Shown: piece after piece, positions 34,409 to 42,595 of the stretch | Numbering within the stretch: position 1 is the stretch's first letter | How the letters are laid out: every line of letters starts with the position of its first letter | The notes under the pieces: generated by a model | Database searches by the model: none | What the model was told of the DNA's origin: nothing | Seen by the model: the letters and a program-made list of their open reading frames with translations, nothing else | NCBI RefSeq assembly: GCF_000334155.1 | Contig: NZ_ANNK01000091.1 | Span: 62,001 to 126,000 of the forward strand | Direction of reading: 5' to 3' | DNA: 64,000 nt | Source: Halalkalibacterium ligniniphilum | Lineage (GTDB): Bacteria > Bacillota > Bacilli > Bacillales > Bacillaceae_D | Made by a program: the position numbers and the translations under genes

Positions 34409-35479
34409 ATGCAAAGCAATCATGAAATGAATGATTCAGCATTTGAAATCGGACTTTATACATTTGGTGATCTCGGACCCGATCCCCATTCCAGAAAAAC
34501 TATCAGTATAAAAGAGCGGTTAAATGAAGTCATCCAGGCGGCCAAAATGGCAGATGAAGCCGGTTTGGATGTTTTCGGGGTTGGTGAGCACCACCGCTTA
34601 GACTATGCAATCTCTGCACCACCCGTTGTTTTAGCTGCTATCGCACAAGTGACAAAGCAAATTAGATTGACAAGTGCGACAACCGTATTGAGTACGGTTG
34701 ACCCTGTACGCTTGTTCGAGGATTTTGCAACACTGGATTTGCTTTCAGATGGACGCGCTGAGATCATCGCAGGACGTGGAGCATTTGTGGAATCTTTCCC
34801 TTTATTCGGGTATGACTTAAACGACTATGACCCTTTGTTTGCAGAGAACATTGAGCTATTCCTAAAGCTAAATGAAAACGAAATTATTTCTTGGCACGGT
34901 CAATTTCGCCCATCCCTACATGATGCACAAATTGCCCCTCGACCACTCCAAAACCAACTGCCAATTTGGGTAGGGGTTGGAGGAACACCAGAAAGCGCAC
35001 AAAGAGCGGGAAGGCTTGGAACTGGGATTGCCCTTGCTATACTCGGAGGAGAACCTGCGCGCTTTAAGCCACTTGTTGATCTTTACCGTCAAGCTGGAGC
35101 AGAAGCTGGCCATGCTCCTGAAAATTTGAACGTTGCCGTCACCGGCCATACATTTATTTCAAAAACCACCCAGCAAGCAAAAGATGAGTTTTACCCATAT
35201 TACTCAAATTATTGGGAATATGTTAATCGTCAGCGGGGGATGGGTACAAGAGTCTCACGCATAGACTTTGAACAGATGGCTCGTCCGGAAACAGGGTTAT
35301 TCGTAGGCAGTTCAGAGCAAATCATTGAAAAGATCCTCCAGCAATATGAGCTGTTTGGACACCAACGCTTTATTGCCCAGCTTGACATAGGCGGGCAGCC
35401 ATTTAACAAAGTGGCTGAGAGTATTGAGCGATTAGCCACAGAGGTCGCCCCAGTTGTTCGTCGCGAAACGAGGAAGTAA
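34409..35479 (+). CDS. LLM-class flavin-dependent oxidoreductase (luciferase-like)
   Basis: This 356-residue TIM-barrel FMN-dependent monooxygenase-type protein shows AAKMADEAGLDVFGVGEHHR near residue 45 (the GEHH signature), ATTVLSTVDPVRLFEDFATL and DLLSDGRAEIIAGRGAF. ATG 34409 follows GGGAGGGC. Enzymes of this class use reduced flavin from a separate reductase to oxidise alkanes, sulphonates or other small molecules; the substrate cannot be inferred. A flavin-reductase-like start follows but is broken. Confidence 0.88.
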   Translation: MQSNHEMNDSAFEIGLYTFGDLGPDPHSRKTISIKERLNEVIQAAKMADEAGLDVFGVGEHHRLDYAISAPPVVLAAIAQVTKQIRLTSATTVLSTVDPVRLFEDFATLDLLSDGRAEIIAGRGAFVESFPLFGYDLNDYDPLFAENIELFLKLNENEIISWHGQFRPSLHDAQIAPRPLQNQLPIWVGVGGTPESAQRAGRLGTGIALAILGGEPARFKPLVDLYRQAGAEAGHAPENLNVAVTGHTFISKTTQQAKDEFYPYYSNYWEYVNRQRGMGTRVSRIDFEQMARPETGLFVGSSEQIIEKILQQYELFGHQRFIAQLDIGGQPFNKVAESIERLATEVAPVVRRETRK

Positions 35480-35496
35480 GAAGGAGAGGGTATCAC

Positions 35497-35568
35497 ATGA
35501 AAATCATCGGATTATCAGACATCCATATGCCTATAAGGGGGCGAATTTTTCAGGAGAAAGGCGACTAA
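35497..35568 (+). pseudogene. N-terminal remnant, possibly FMN reductase
   Basis: ATG 35497 behind AAGGAGAGGG encodes 23 residues beginning MKIIGLSDIHMPIRGR. This recalls the MKIIGLSGS start of NADPH-dependent FMN reductases, the natural partner of the upstream LLM gene. The frame ends after GD. A functional 23-residue protein seems unlikely. Confidence 0.4.
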
Positions 35569-35583
35569 CTGGTCATCAATCCT

Positions 35584-36504
35584 TCACTTTACAGCCGGTT
35601 CAAGGACAGTCAATTTATTATCTGTTGTATTAAGTTCAACCTCAGATCCGATTGGTATCGCAGCTTTATAAAAGCCATGCCCTGTAGCAAGATTGGTCAT
35701 TAGTGGTTTTCCTAAGGGAACAAGCAAATCATTAATTAAATCTTCATACGTTGTACCATAGGATACAGGGCAATTTGTACATTCTCCCATGATAATCCCA
35801 AGGCAATCCTCGAATTTACCTGACATTAATAATTGAGTTAGATAGCGAAAAATCGCTGTGGTAGGTGAATTAACCTCTTCCAAGAAAAATATTTTCCCTT
35901 TTGTATTAATTTCATATGGAGTACCAAGAGTATTGACGATCGAAGTCATATTACCACCTACAATTGGTCCTGTTACATTCCCTGGTACTAAACTCACTTG
36001 GGGCATATTTGGTGGATTTTGAATAGCTCTTGGTGAAACCAATGTGGAAATGGCTTCAAAAAATTGATTGAAGTTGTACGCAGGTGTTTCTAATCTAAAA
36101 TCAACGAGCATGAGGCTATGAAACGTAATTAATTGGCTAAATTGATACAAACTATTGAGTAATACAGTGATGTCACTATAACCAGATATTACTTTAGGGT
36201 TCTTTTTTATCACGTCAAAATCTAAATAAGGGAGAACGGTCTGAACCCCTGTCCCTCCTCGTGTGGATAATATCATTTTGACGCTCGGATCGCTGAACAT
36301 TTCCATTATATCTTCAGCTCTTTGCCTGGCAGGTGCAGCTGTGATGCCCTCGTAAGCATAAACGTACCTTCCAAAAAGGATATTAAAGCCCAAATCCCGC
36401 AAATATCGTACCCTCATATTGATAATATTTGCATCAAGAGGACTGCCAGGTGTAACCACTCCTATTGTATCTCCTGTTTTCAATAATGGGGGTTTTATTG
36501 CCAT
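35584..36504 (-). CDS. S66 family peptidase (LD-carboxypeptidase-like)
   Basis: This 306-residue cytosolic serine peptidase of the MccF/LdcA family has N-terminal LLKTGDTIGVVTPGSP, the nucleophile-elbow region SGYSDITVLLN, the Glu-containing FFLEEVN and the His region NLATGHGFYKAAIPIGSE. LdcA removes the terminal D-Ala from murein tetrapeptides; MccF-type members cleave peptide-nucleotide antibiotics. Discrimination is not possible here. ATG 36504 follows AGGGAGAGG on the minus strand. Divergent from the MarR-GNAT gene. Confidence 0.88.
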   Translation of the reverse strand: MAIKPPLLKTGDTIGVVTPGSPLDANIINMRVRYLRDLGFNILFGRYVYAYEGITAAPARQRAEDIMEMFSDPSVKMILSTRGGTGVQTVLPYLDFDVIKKNPKVISGYSDITVLLNSLYQFSQLITFHSLMLVDFRLETPAYNFNQFFEAISTLVSPRAIQNPPNMPQVSLVPGNVTGPIVGGNMTSIVNTLGTPYEINTKGKIFFLEEVNSPTTAIFRYLTQLLMSGKFEDCLGIIMGECTNCPVSYGTTYEDLINDLLVPLGKPLMTNLATGHGFYKAAIPIGSEVELNTTDNKLTVLEPAVK

Positions 36505-36628
36505 ACTTTCCTCTCCCTAAATTCAATCATAATGTACAATAATAGGTATTAAAAGACGTTCAAAAATATGTCCTATTTATAGTGAAGTTAGAGGAGCATT
36601 TGGTGTAGAATCGCAGAATTTTATATAA

Positions 36629-36658
36629 TTGACTGAGTCAACAAAATTATCGTATACT
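36629..36658 (+). promoter_or_regulatory. Promoter with palindromic operator for the MarR-GNAT gene
   Basis: TTGACT (36629-36634) and TATACT (36653-36658) are separated by 18 bases. The -35 box lies inside the perfect palindrome TTGACTGAGTCAA (36629-36641), as expected of MarR autorepression. Confidence 0.6.
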
Positions 36659-36702
36659 GAAAATAGCGACAATTTCTAACAAGGATGAAGGAGCGTTTTT
36701 GT

Positions 36703-37635
36703 TTGGAACCCATGAATATTGTAGATAAAATTCGGCATTTCAACAGGTATTACGCGAGTGTTCTAGGAAAAATAGACCAAGAAATCTATCATCAACCCTA
36801 TACACTAACAGAATCACGTATTTTGACAGAAATCAATCTTCGAAACGGTTGTTCAGCGACGGAAATTAGAGAAAATTTAGGTATCGACCGAGGCTATTTA
36901 AGTCGGATTATTCAAAGATTTGAGGACGAAAAGATCGTAATCAAAAAACGCTTTGAAGATGATAAACGTCAATATGCTCTTTATTTAACAGACCACGGCC
37001 AAAAGATTTTACATACGTTGATCGAGCATGCCAACCATGAAATTGGCAAGATGCTACAGACAATGTCAGATCATGAACAGGCAAAGCTTGTGGCATCCAT
37101 GGAAGCCATTGAAGCCATCCTTACTAAAAAGCCGCTAACAAACGCAAAACTATCAATACGTTCGTTCCAACCAGGGGATGTAGGTTATGTTGCTTCCCTA
37201 CATGGAGCACTTTATGCAAAATCATATGGGTTTGGGTCAATTTTTGAATACGATGTGATGAAGGGCTTAACTGAATTTATCGAGAAGCCTGATAGGGGAG
37301 GCTTATGGATCGCTGAGGTCAATGGTGAGCCGGTTGGTTCCATTGCTATTACAAAATCAAGTGAAAAGGTCGCTCAACTTCGATGGTTTATTATTGACGA
37401 AAAATACCAGGGTTTAGGAATCGGAAAAAAGCTTATGAATACGGCAATCGTTTTCTGTAAGGAACAGGGCTATCAGCATGTTTTCCTGTGGACTGTAAGC
37501 ATTTTAAAAACCGCTCGACACCTTTATCAATCTTACAATTTTACCCTAACTGAAAAGAAAGAAAACAACTCATGGACAGGGACGAATTTGACAGAAGAAA
37601 GATGGGATTTAATATTATCTGAAGATGAATCGTAG
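36703..37635 (+). CDS. MarR-type regulator fused to GNAT acetyltransferase
   Basis: This 310-residue two-domain protein has a MarR winged helix in residues about 1-140 (LTESRILTEINLRNGCSATE, IDRGYLSRIIQRFEDEKIV, ALYLTDHGQKIL) and a GNAT domain in 145-305 (GGLWIAEVNGEPVGSIAIT, KYQGLGIGKKLMN acetyl-CoA loop, TARHLYQSYNFTLTEKKENN). Such fusions are known in bacteria, and the HTH may sense the GNAT ligand. The start is TTG 36703 (AAGGAG nine bases before) or ATG 36712. It lies upstream of an MFS gene it may control. Confidence 0.88.
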   Translation: MEPMNIVDKIRHFNRYYASVLGKIDQEIYHQPYTLTESRILTEINLRNGCSATEIRENLGIDRGYLSRIIQRFEDEKIVIKKRFEDDKRQYALYLTDHGQKILHTLIEHANHEIGKMLQTMSDHEQAKLVASMEAIEAILTKKPLTNAKLSIRSFQPGDVGYVASLHGALYAKSYGFGSIFEYDVMKGLTEFIEKPDRGGLWIAEVNGEPVGSIAITKSSEKVAQLRWFIIDEKYQGLGIGKKLMNTAIVFCKEQGYQHVFLWTVSILKTARHLYQSYNFTLTEKKENNSWTGTNLTEERWDLILSEDES

Positions 37636-37788
37636 AGAGCTTTGCGTTAGGAAGGGAAGAACGATTTTTAAAAACTTGCTACCCTTTCATGTAAATAGTA
37701 CACATTCTTACAGGTTTTATCTAGCCTTATTCAAAAAAAGCTACGGAGAACGAATACTAGCTGGACTTAGAAAAGGAGCTACCCCTTT

Positions 37789-39003
37789 ATGGAGAATCAG
37801 TCTTTAACACGATCAAGCAACCTTGAAATCAAACGAGCATTATTATTAATCGGGATTGTCTTCGTTGCATTTAACTTACGTTCAGCCATTACAGCTGTGG
37901 GGCCACTTGTCAGTTCGATCCGTGCCGATATGGGCATTTCAAATGGACTAGTAGGATTCCTTACAACGCTACCATTGCTGTCATTTGCCGTCCTATCATT
38001 CTATGCCCCTCGGCTAGGGCATCGATTTGGGAATGAAATAATGGTGTTTGTCGCACTTTTTGCATTAACCGCTGGAATTATTATGCGATCAACTGGCCTT
38101 ATCTTCACTTTATTTGTAGGGACAGCCATTATTGGCGTCGGGATTGCGATCATTAATGTTCTGTTACCAGGGATCGTAAAAAAGAAATACCCTGAAAACG
38201 TAGGTTTAATAACAGGCGTTTATACAACCTCCATGTCCATTTTTGCAGCACTTGGTTCAGGTCTAAGTATTCCATTAGCACAAGGATTAAATCTTGGATG
38301 GCAAAAATCTCTACTATTTTGGTCGATATTGGCTGTGATTGCCATTTTTTTATGGATTCCGCATTTACGGCAAGGTTTAAAAAACTCAAAGCCAGTCCCT
38401 AAGATTACAAACGTAGCTGGAAATACGTTATGGCGTTCAAAGCTTGCTTGGCAAGTGACTATTTTTATGGGTTTTCAATCTTTTATATTTTATTGTACGA
38501 TAGCATGGCTGCCGGAAATTCTTAGTGGCAGTGGTTTAAATATGGCTACAGCAGGCTGGATGCTAACGATTATGCAGCTTGCAGGATTACCAATGACATT
38601 TCTTACCCCTCTTTTTGCCGACCGTTTTGAAAACCAACGAGGGATTGTTTTACTTATTGGTGTGTTATACATAGGGGGAATTATTGGTATCTTGGTTGGT
38701 GGTAGTTTACTCCTCTTATCCTTAAGTGTCATTCTATTAGGTCTTGGGCAAGGAGCTGCTATTAGTTTAGCGCTTACGTTTTTTGGACTTCGCTCTGCTT
38801 CAGCGCAACAAGCTGCTGAATTATCAGGCATGGCACAATCTATCGGTTATACGCTTGCAGCGGTCGGTCCAATTTTACTTGGTTTTATTCTAGATATCAC
38901 TCATTCAGGAACCATTCCATTGTTGATATTAGGTGGCGCTGTTGTGATCATGAGCTTAGCAGGACTTGGTGCTGGTCGAAATCGAACTGTGTATCAATCC
39001 TAA
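37789..39003 (+). CDS. MFS transporter, CynX/NimT-like
   Basis: This 404-residue, 12-helix transporter has LLIGIVFVAFNLRSAITAVG at the start, a hallmark of the cyanate/2-nitroimidazole (CynX/NimT/YycB) branch, and GAGLSIPL-like GLSIPLAQGLNLGWQKSLLF. It probably exports or imports a small organic anion or amide. ATG 37789 behind AAAGGAG. Sits 153 bases after the MarR-GNAT gene, perhaps its target. Confidence 0.88.
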   Translation: MENQSLTRSSNLEIKRALLLIGIVFVAFNLRSAITAVGPLVSSIRADMGISNGLVGFLTTLPLLSFAVLSFYAPRLGHRFGNEIMVFVALFALTAGIIMRSTGLIFTLFVGTAIIGVGIAIINVLLPGIVKKKYPENVGLITGVYTTSMSIFAALGSGLSIPLAQGLNLGWQKSLLFWSILAVIAIFLWIPHLRQGLKNSKPVPKITNVAGNTLWRSKLAWQVTIFMGFQSFIFYCTIAWLPEILSGSGLNMATAGWMLTIMQLAGLPMTFLTPLFADRFENQRGIVLLIGVLYIGGIIGILVGGSLLLLSLSVILLGLGQGAAISLALTFFGLRSASAQQAAELSGMAQSIGYTLAAVGPILLGFILDITHSGTIPLLILGGAVVIMSLAGLGAGRNRTVYQS

Positions 39004-39106
39004 AGAGCTCGTGAACCCAAATAGTCGTCGTAAACAGATTGTATGCAAACGAAAGATTTTATAAAATAAACAAATGATTAAATTTCTCTTGAAATAGGTG
39101 TTGTTT

Positions 39107-40234
39107 TTGAAAACATTTATCGTTGTAGGTGGAGGGATTCTTGGTGCAGCTACAGCTTATCATCTTGCAAAGGCTGGGACTGAGGTGACCATCATCGATC
39201 GAAGGGATCAAGGGCAGGCCACAGACGCTGCAGCAGGAATTGTATGTCCCTGGCTTTCTCAGCGCCGCAATAAAGCGTGGTATACGTTAGCGAAAAGAGG
39301 AGCGAAATATTACCCATCCCTCATTAAAGAATTGGAAAAAGACGGTGAGGCTGACACTGGCTATGCAAGAGTAGGTGTAGTCGGCTTACATTCAGATTTG
39401 AAAAAGCTAGATAAGATGGAGGAGCGGGTACAAAAAAGAAAAGAAGATGCTCCAGAAATTGGAGAAGTGTCTAGGTTGTCGGCTTTTGAAACGAAAAAGC
39501 TTTTTCCATTATTATCGGACGATTTTTATTCCATCCATGTAAGCGGTGCAGCACGGGTCAACGGAAGAGCGCTTCGAGATGCTCTTATAAGCGGTGCAAA
39601 AAAGCACGGAGCTAATTTTTTACATGCTAGTGCAGAACTAGCTTTTGAAGACAATCATGTAAATGGTGTTAAAGTAGAGGGGAGCACATTATATGCGAAT
39701 CAAGTGATCATTGCTTCAGGGGCATGGTCAAAAGAGATCCTTAAACCACTTGGTATTGATTTTTTAGTTGAGCCCCAAAAAGCACAAATCATGCACCTTG
39801 AATTACAAGAAGTAAAAACAACGACGTGGCCCGTTGTCATGCCGCCATCAAATCAATATTTGATCGCTTTTGAGGATGGGCGCTTTGTAGCTGGGTCCAC
39901 ACATGAAGATGGCGTCGGCTTCGACAATCGCGTGACTGCTGCTGGCGTTCATGAAATCTTAGACAAAACGTTTACTTTTGCGCCTGGATTAGTAAATAGT
40001 ACGGTACTAGAAACTAGAGTTGGCTTCAGACCGTATACTCCAGGATTTCTTCCAGTGATCGGTGCTGTTCCTAACTATGAAGGAATCTTAGTCGCCAACG
40101 GACTCGGGGCTTCCGGCTTAACAATTGGACCCTACCTGGGGAGAGAACTAGCAAAGCTTGCACTTGGTCAAGAGCTAGAAATTGACCTCGATCTTTATGA
40201 TGTCGCTCATGCGATTGAGAAAATTGATACATGA
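39107..40234 (+). CDS. FAD-dependent amine/amino-acid oxidase (DAO family)
   Basis: This 375-residue protein has the dinucleotide-binding IVVGGGILGAATAYHLAKAG at the N-terminus, followed by a DAO fold (GQATDAAAGIVCPWLSQRRN, VIIASGAWSKEIL, and C-terminal NGLGASGLTIGPYLG). Members oxidise D-amino acids, glycine or sarcosine with FAD. No partner subunits are near, so DadA/ThiO-like single-subunit oxidase is the best reading. TTG 39107 six bases after AGGTG is the likely start; GTG 39098 is possible. Confidence 0.88.
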   Translation: MKTFIVVGGGILGAATAYHLAKAGTEVTIIDRRDQGQATDAAAGIVCPWLSQRRNKAWYTLAKRGAKYYPSLIKELEKDGEADTGYARVGVVGLHSDLKKLDKMEERVQKRKEDAPEIGEVSRLSAFETKKLFPLLSDDFYSIHVSGAARVNGRALRDALISGAKKHGANFLHASAELAFEDNHVNGVKVEGSTLYANQVIIASGAWSKEILKPLGIDFLVEPQKAQIMHLELQEVKTTTWPVVMPPSNQYLIAFEDGRFVAGSTHEDGVGFDNRVTAAGVHEILDKTFTFAPGLVNSTVLETRVGFRPYTPGFLPVIGAVPNYEGILVANGLGASGLTIGPYLGRELAKLALGQELEIDLDLYDVAHAIEKIDT

Positions 40235-40386
40235 CAGGACTTATAAGAGCTTTCAAATTTGCAAGACCTCTTTATTTGCTATTTCTTTCTTATAAACAAA
40301 CCCTTACCATACCACGAATCCATTGCAAAAACTGCCTGTCATCATTTATAATGAAACCATAACCACGGAAAATAAAAATAAATAGC

Positions 40387-40414
40387 GACCGAGTGCTCAA
40401 ACACTCGGTCACTG
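40387..40414 (-). terminator. Terminator of the small toxin transcript
   Basis: GACCGAGTG and CACTCGGTC arms with a six-base loop. On the minus strand this is followed by GCTATTTATTTTTATTTT. It lies about 80 bases after the toxin stop. Confidence 0.75.
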
Positions 40415-40461
40415 CAACTACATGCCGTTTGAAGATCGGCTGACCGCAGGATTTTGCTTTA

Positions 40462-40500
40462 GAAATAGCTCACCTTACTTGCCGGCAGGGTGGCTATTTC
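40462..40500. repeat. Hairpin overlapping the toxin stop codon
   Basis: GAAATAGCTCACC and GGTGGCTATTTC form imperfect arms over a GC-rich loop. The stop codon of the 35-residue ORF is inside one arm. A plausible pairing region for an antisense RNA. Confidence 0.5.
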
Positions 40501-40601
40501 TTTTTGTTTAGATAGACGACAAAGGTAATAGTAAGCGTTAATATCGCCGTTAGCACGAGGCTGAATTGTGCGAGTAAACTGAATACTTCGTATATCGTCA
40601 T
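40494..40601 (-). CDS. Putative holin-like / type I toxin peptide (35 aa)
   Basis: The minus-strand ATG at 40601, behind a near-ideal AAAGGGGGTGA, encodes 35 residues: MTIYEVFSLLAQF, a hydrophobic helix SLVLTAILTLTITFVVYL and a basic tail NKKK. This is the layout of the TxpA/BsrG-like 'putative holin-like toxin' family (short start, one membrane helix, Lys tail). An internal hairpin and a strong terminator follow, as in those loci. The antisense antitoxin RNA was not located; a convergent plus-strand transcript over 40400-40600 is expected. Confidence 0.7.
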   Translation of the reverse strand: MTIYEVFSLLAQFSLVLTAILTLTITFVVYLNKKK

Positions 40602-40721
40602 AAGCTTCACCCCCTTTCGTTAGGGAGTTCAGCCGCCACCTTGCTTAATGTAGTTGCTATCACCATTATAACAAACATATGTTCTTATTTCTACTATTCT
40701 ATCATCTCTTACAATAGAAAA

Positions 40722-40785
40722 AAGGAAGACCTTCTCTTGGTAGAATTAAGTCACCACAACCAATCCTAGAAAAGAGGTCTTCCCT
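40722..40785. repeat. Inverted repeat, possible insertion-sequence end
   Basis: GGAAGACCTTCTCTT and AAAGAGGTCTTCC flank about 35 bases. It is followed directly by ATG-AAC-CGC-AAA-CAG and a stop, which looks like the start of a transposase cut off by later joining. Confidence 0.35.
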
Positions 40786-40944
40786 ATGAACCGCAAACAG
40801 AATAATTAATTTGCAGATAAAATTGCTGTATTTTACGCTGGTACGACCGTTGAAATTGCACCCGTAGCGAATTTTACAGGTAAAGGAGAGTTATTACGAC
40901 ATCCTTACACAAAAGCATTTTTAGGTAATTTTTTTAATGAATAA
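40786..40944 (+). pseudogene. Remnant of a peptide/nickel-type ABC transporter ATPase
   Basis: After MNRKQNN and TAA, the same frame continues FADKIAVFYAGTTVEIAPVA then NFTGKGELLRHPYTKAFLGN to TAA at 40942. The ADKIAVFYAGTTVE and LRHPYTKA segments match the region after the H-loop of OppD/NikD-type ATPases. Walker motifs are missing, so it is a fragment. Confidence 0.65.
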
Positions 40945-41046
40945 AGAATACATATACTATCTTCAAAAAAGTATCCCGTTCTGCGATCAAGCAAACATGC
41001 AAAAGCCATTGTGGTCTTTAGTTAGATTAGCCAGGAAACCAATATT

Positions 41047-41085
41047 ACACATCACAACTCCGCCCGGCATAATACGGTGTTGTGA
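41047..41085. terminator. Terminator for the minus-strand MFS gene
   Basis: ACATCACAAC and GTTGTGATGT are perfectly complementary around an 18-base spacer, 40 bases past the MFS stop. Confidence 0.65.
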
Positions 41086-41123
41086 TGTCTATAAGGAAAA
41101 AACCACCTTAATAAAAGCATGTT

Positions 41124-42341
41124 TTAATGCGAACCAGGCTGAAGAGGATCAATCTTCATTTTTCTAAGCTTTTTTCCTTGTTTTTGCTGCCACATGATCG
41201 AGACAAGCACGGTCACACCAAGAACGACGAGACCAAGCAAAAACGGATACGTTATTTCCACGTCATACAGCACACCAGCTAAAGTAGGACCGAGAACATT
41301 GCCGATACTCATATAGGCATTGTTCATTCCCATTGCAAAGCCTTGCTCTTCTCCAGCAAGTTTCGAGATAAGCGTTGTTAGCACAGGGCGTAGGATCGAA
41401 GTGGCAAGAAAGATGATTAAGGTGATACAAAAGAAAAGGGCATAGCTTGACGCAAAAAGGGAAAATAAAAATCCCGCAGTGGTCACGGCTAAAAACATGC
41501 TTAACACCATAGCTTCGCCAAACCGACTGACAATTCGTTCGACGATGAACAACTGCACAATGACACTAATGACTCCAGTTGCTGTAATCATCACCGCAAT
41601 TTCTTGTGGCGTGGCGCCGAACTGGTTGTCAACATAGAGCCCAAGCACTGATTCATAGGCCATCAGCCCGAAGCTCATGACAAGAACAATGACGAGAGGG
41701 ATGAAATATGGCTTGCGAACGGATTGGAAGAGCTTTGTTACCATTGGCTCTTCTTGCTCTAGAGATATTGTTTCCCCGCCCAAGTCTTTGCTTTCCTTTA
41801 ATACAGCGATCGAAAAGAGAACAGCAACTACTGATAAGAGGGCTGAAGCAAGAAGAGGGACCTTCAATCCGAAATCGGCAAGAAAACCACCAATTCCAGG
41901 ACCAACGACGATTCCGAGCGACATAGCGGCTGATACAAAGCTATTTCCTTTTGCACGTTCCTCAAGCGAGGTAATATCTGCCACATATGCAAATATCGCC
42001 GGGACTAATAAGGCTGCACCTATCCCACCAATCACTCGAGACGCATACAACCACCAAATCGAATCAAAAAGATAAAACATAAACATGGAAATAGCTAACC
42101 CAGCCAAGCCAAGAATAATCATCAAACGACGACCGTACTGATCAGCCCACTTCCCAGCAACAGGAGACATGACGAGCTGTGCCCCTGCAAAAATTGCAAT
42201 CATTAAGCCAGCAGCAGTTCCGCCTTCACCAATTGATTCTAAATAGGCAGGCAATATTGGAATAATAATGCCAAAGCTAGCTATTGCAATGAACATGTTT
42301 ATCATTAAAACGGTCATTTTCTTTTTTCGTTCCATTGACAC
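41124..42341 (-). CDS. MFS multidrug efflux transporter (NorA/Bmr-like)
   Basis: This 405-residue, 12-helix drug:H+ antiporter has helix 1 LMINMFIAIASFGIIIPILP, motif A GKWADQYGRRLMII, helix 4 ASRVIGGIGAALLVPAIFAY and the antiporter motif C GIVVGPGIGGFLADFG. These fit the DHA1 NorA/Bmr/Blt group. GTG 42341 is chosen, with AAGAAGG eight bases upstream. ATG 42335 is an alternative; the longer frame to 42470 has no ribosome site. Monocistronic. Confidence 0.9.
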   Translation of the reverse strand: MSMERKKKMTVLMINMFIAIASFGIIIPILPAYLESIGEGGTAAGLMIAIFAGAQLVMSPVAGKWADQYGRRLMIILGLAGLAISMFMFYLFDSIWWLYASRVIGGIGAALLVPAIFAYVADITSLEERAKGNSFVSAAMSLGIVVGPGIGGFLADFGLKVPLLASALLSVVAVLFSIAVLKESKDLGGETISLEQEEPMVTKLFQSVRKPYFIPLVIVLVMSFGLMAYESVLGLYVDNQFGATPQEIAVMITATGVISVIVQLFIVERIVSRFGEAMVLSMFLAVTTAGFLFSLFASSYALFFCITLIIFLATSILRPVLTTLISKLAGEEQGFAMGMNNAYMSIGNVLGPTLAGVLYDVEITYPFLLGLVVLGVTVLVSIMWQQKQGKKLRKMKIDPLQPGSH

Positions 42342-42595
42342 GTATGATACCTTCTTTCTAGTCTGTTTTCCGAGCCGCGCTTGAATATCATATAGTCGAA
42401 GGTAGTAAATGTCAATTGAAATTTTCACAGGCAAAAAATGGGAGGTGATTCGAATAAAAAAATTGAACATAATGTGAAACCTGCGTATTTCTATTATTTC
42501 TACATGATTCCTTCACATTTTCTTTTTACACTCAGTAAAGAGAAATTTTGGCCAGAAGAGCCAACATATTAAACTCAAAAGAGGAGGAATCAAAA

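Noticed and set aside
37625-37807. 60-codon frame overlapping the MarR-GNAT stop and the MFS start
   Set aside because: Overlaps both genes and has no ribosome site.
40937-41167. 76-codon plus-strand frame overlapping the MFS terminator
   Set aside because: It covers a terminator hairpin and the 3' end of a real minus-strand gene.
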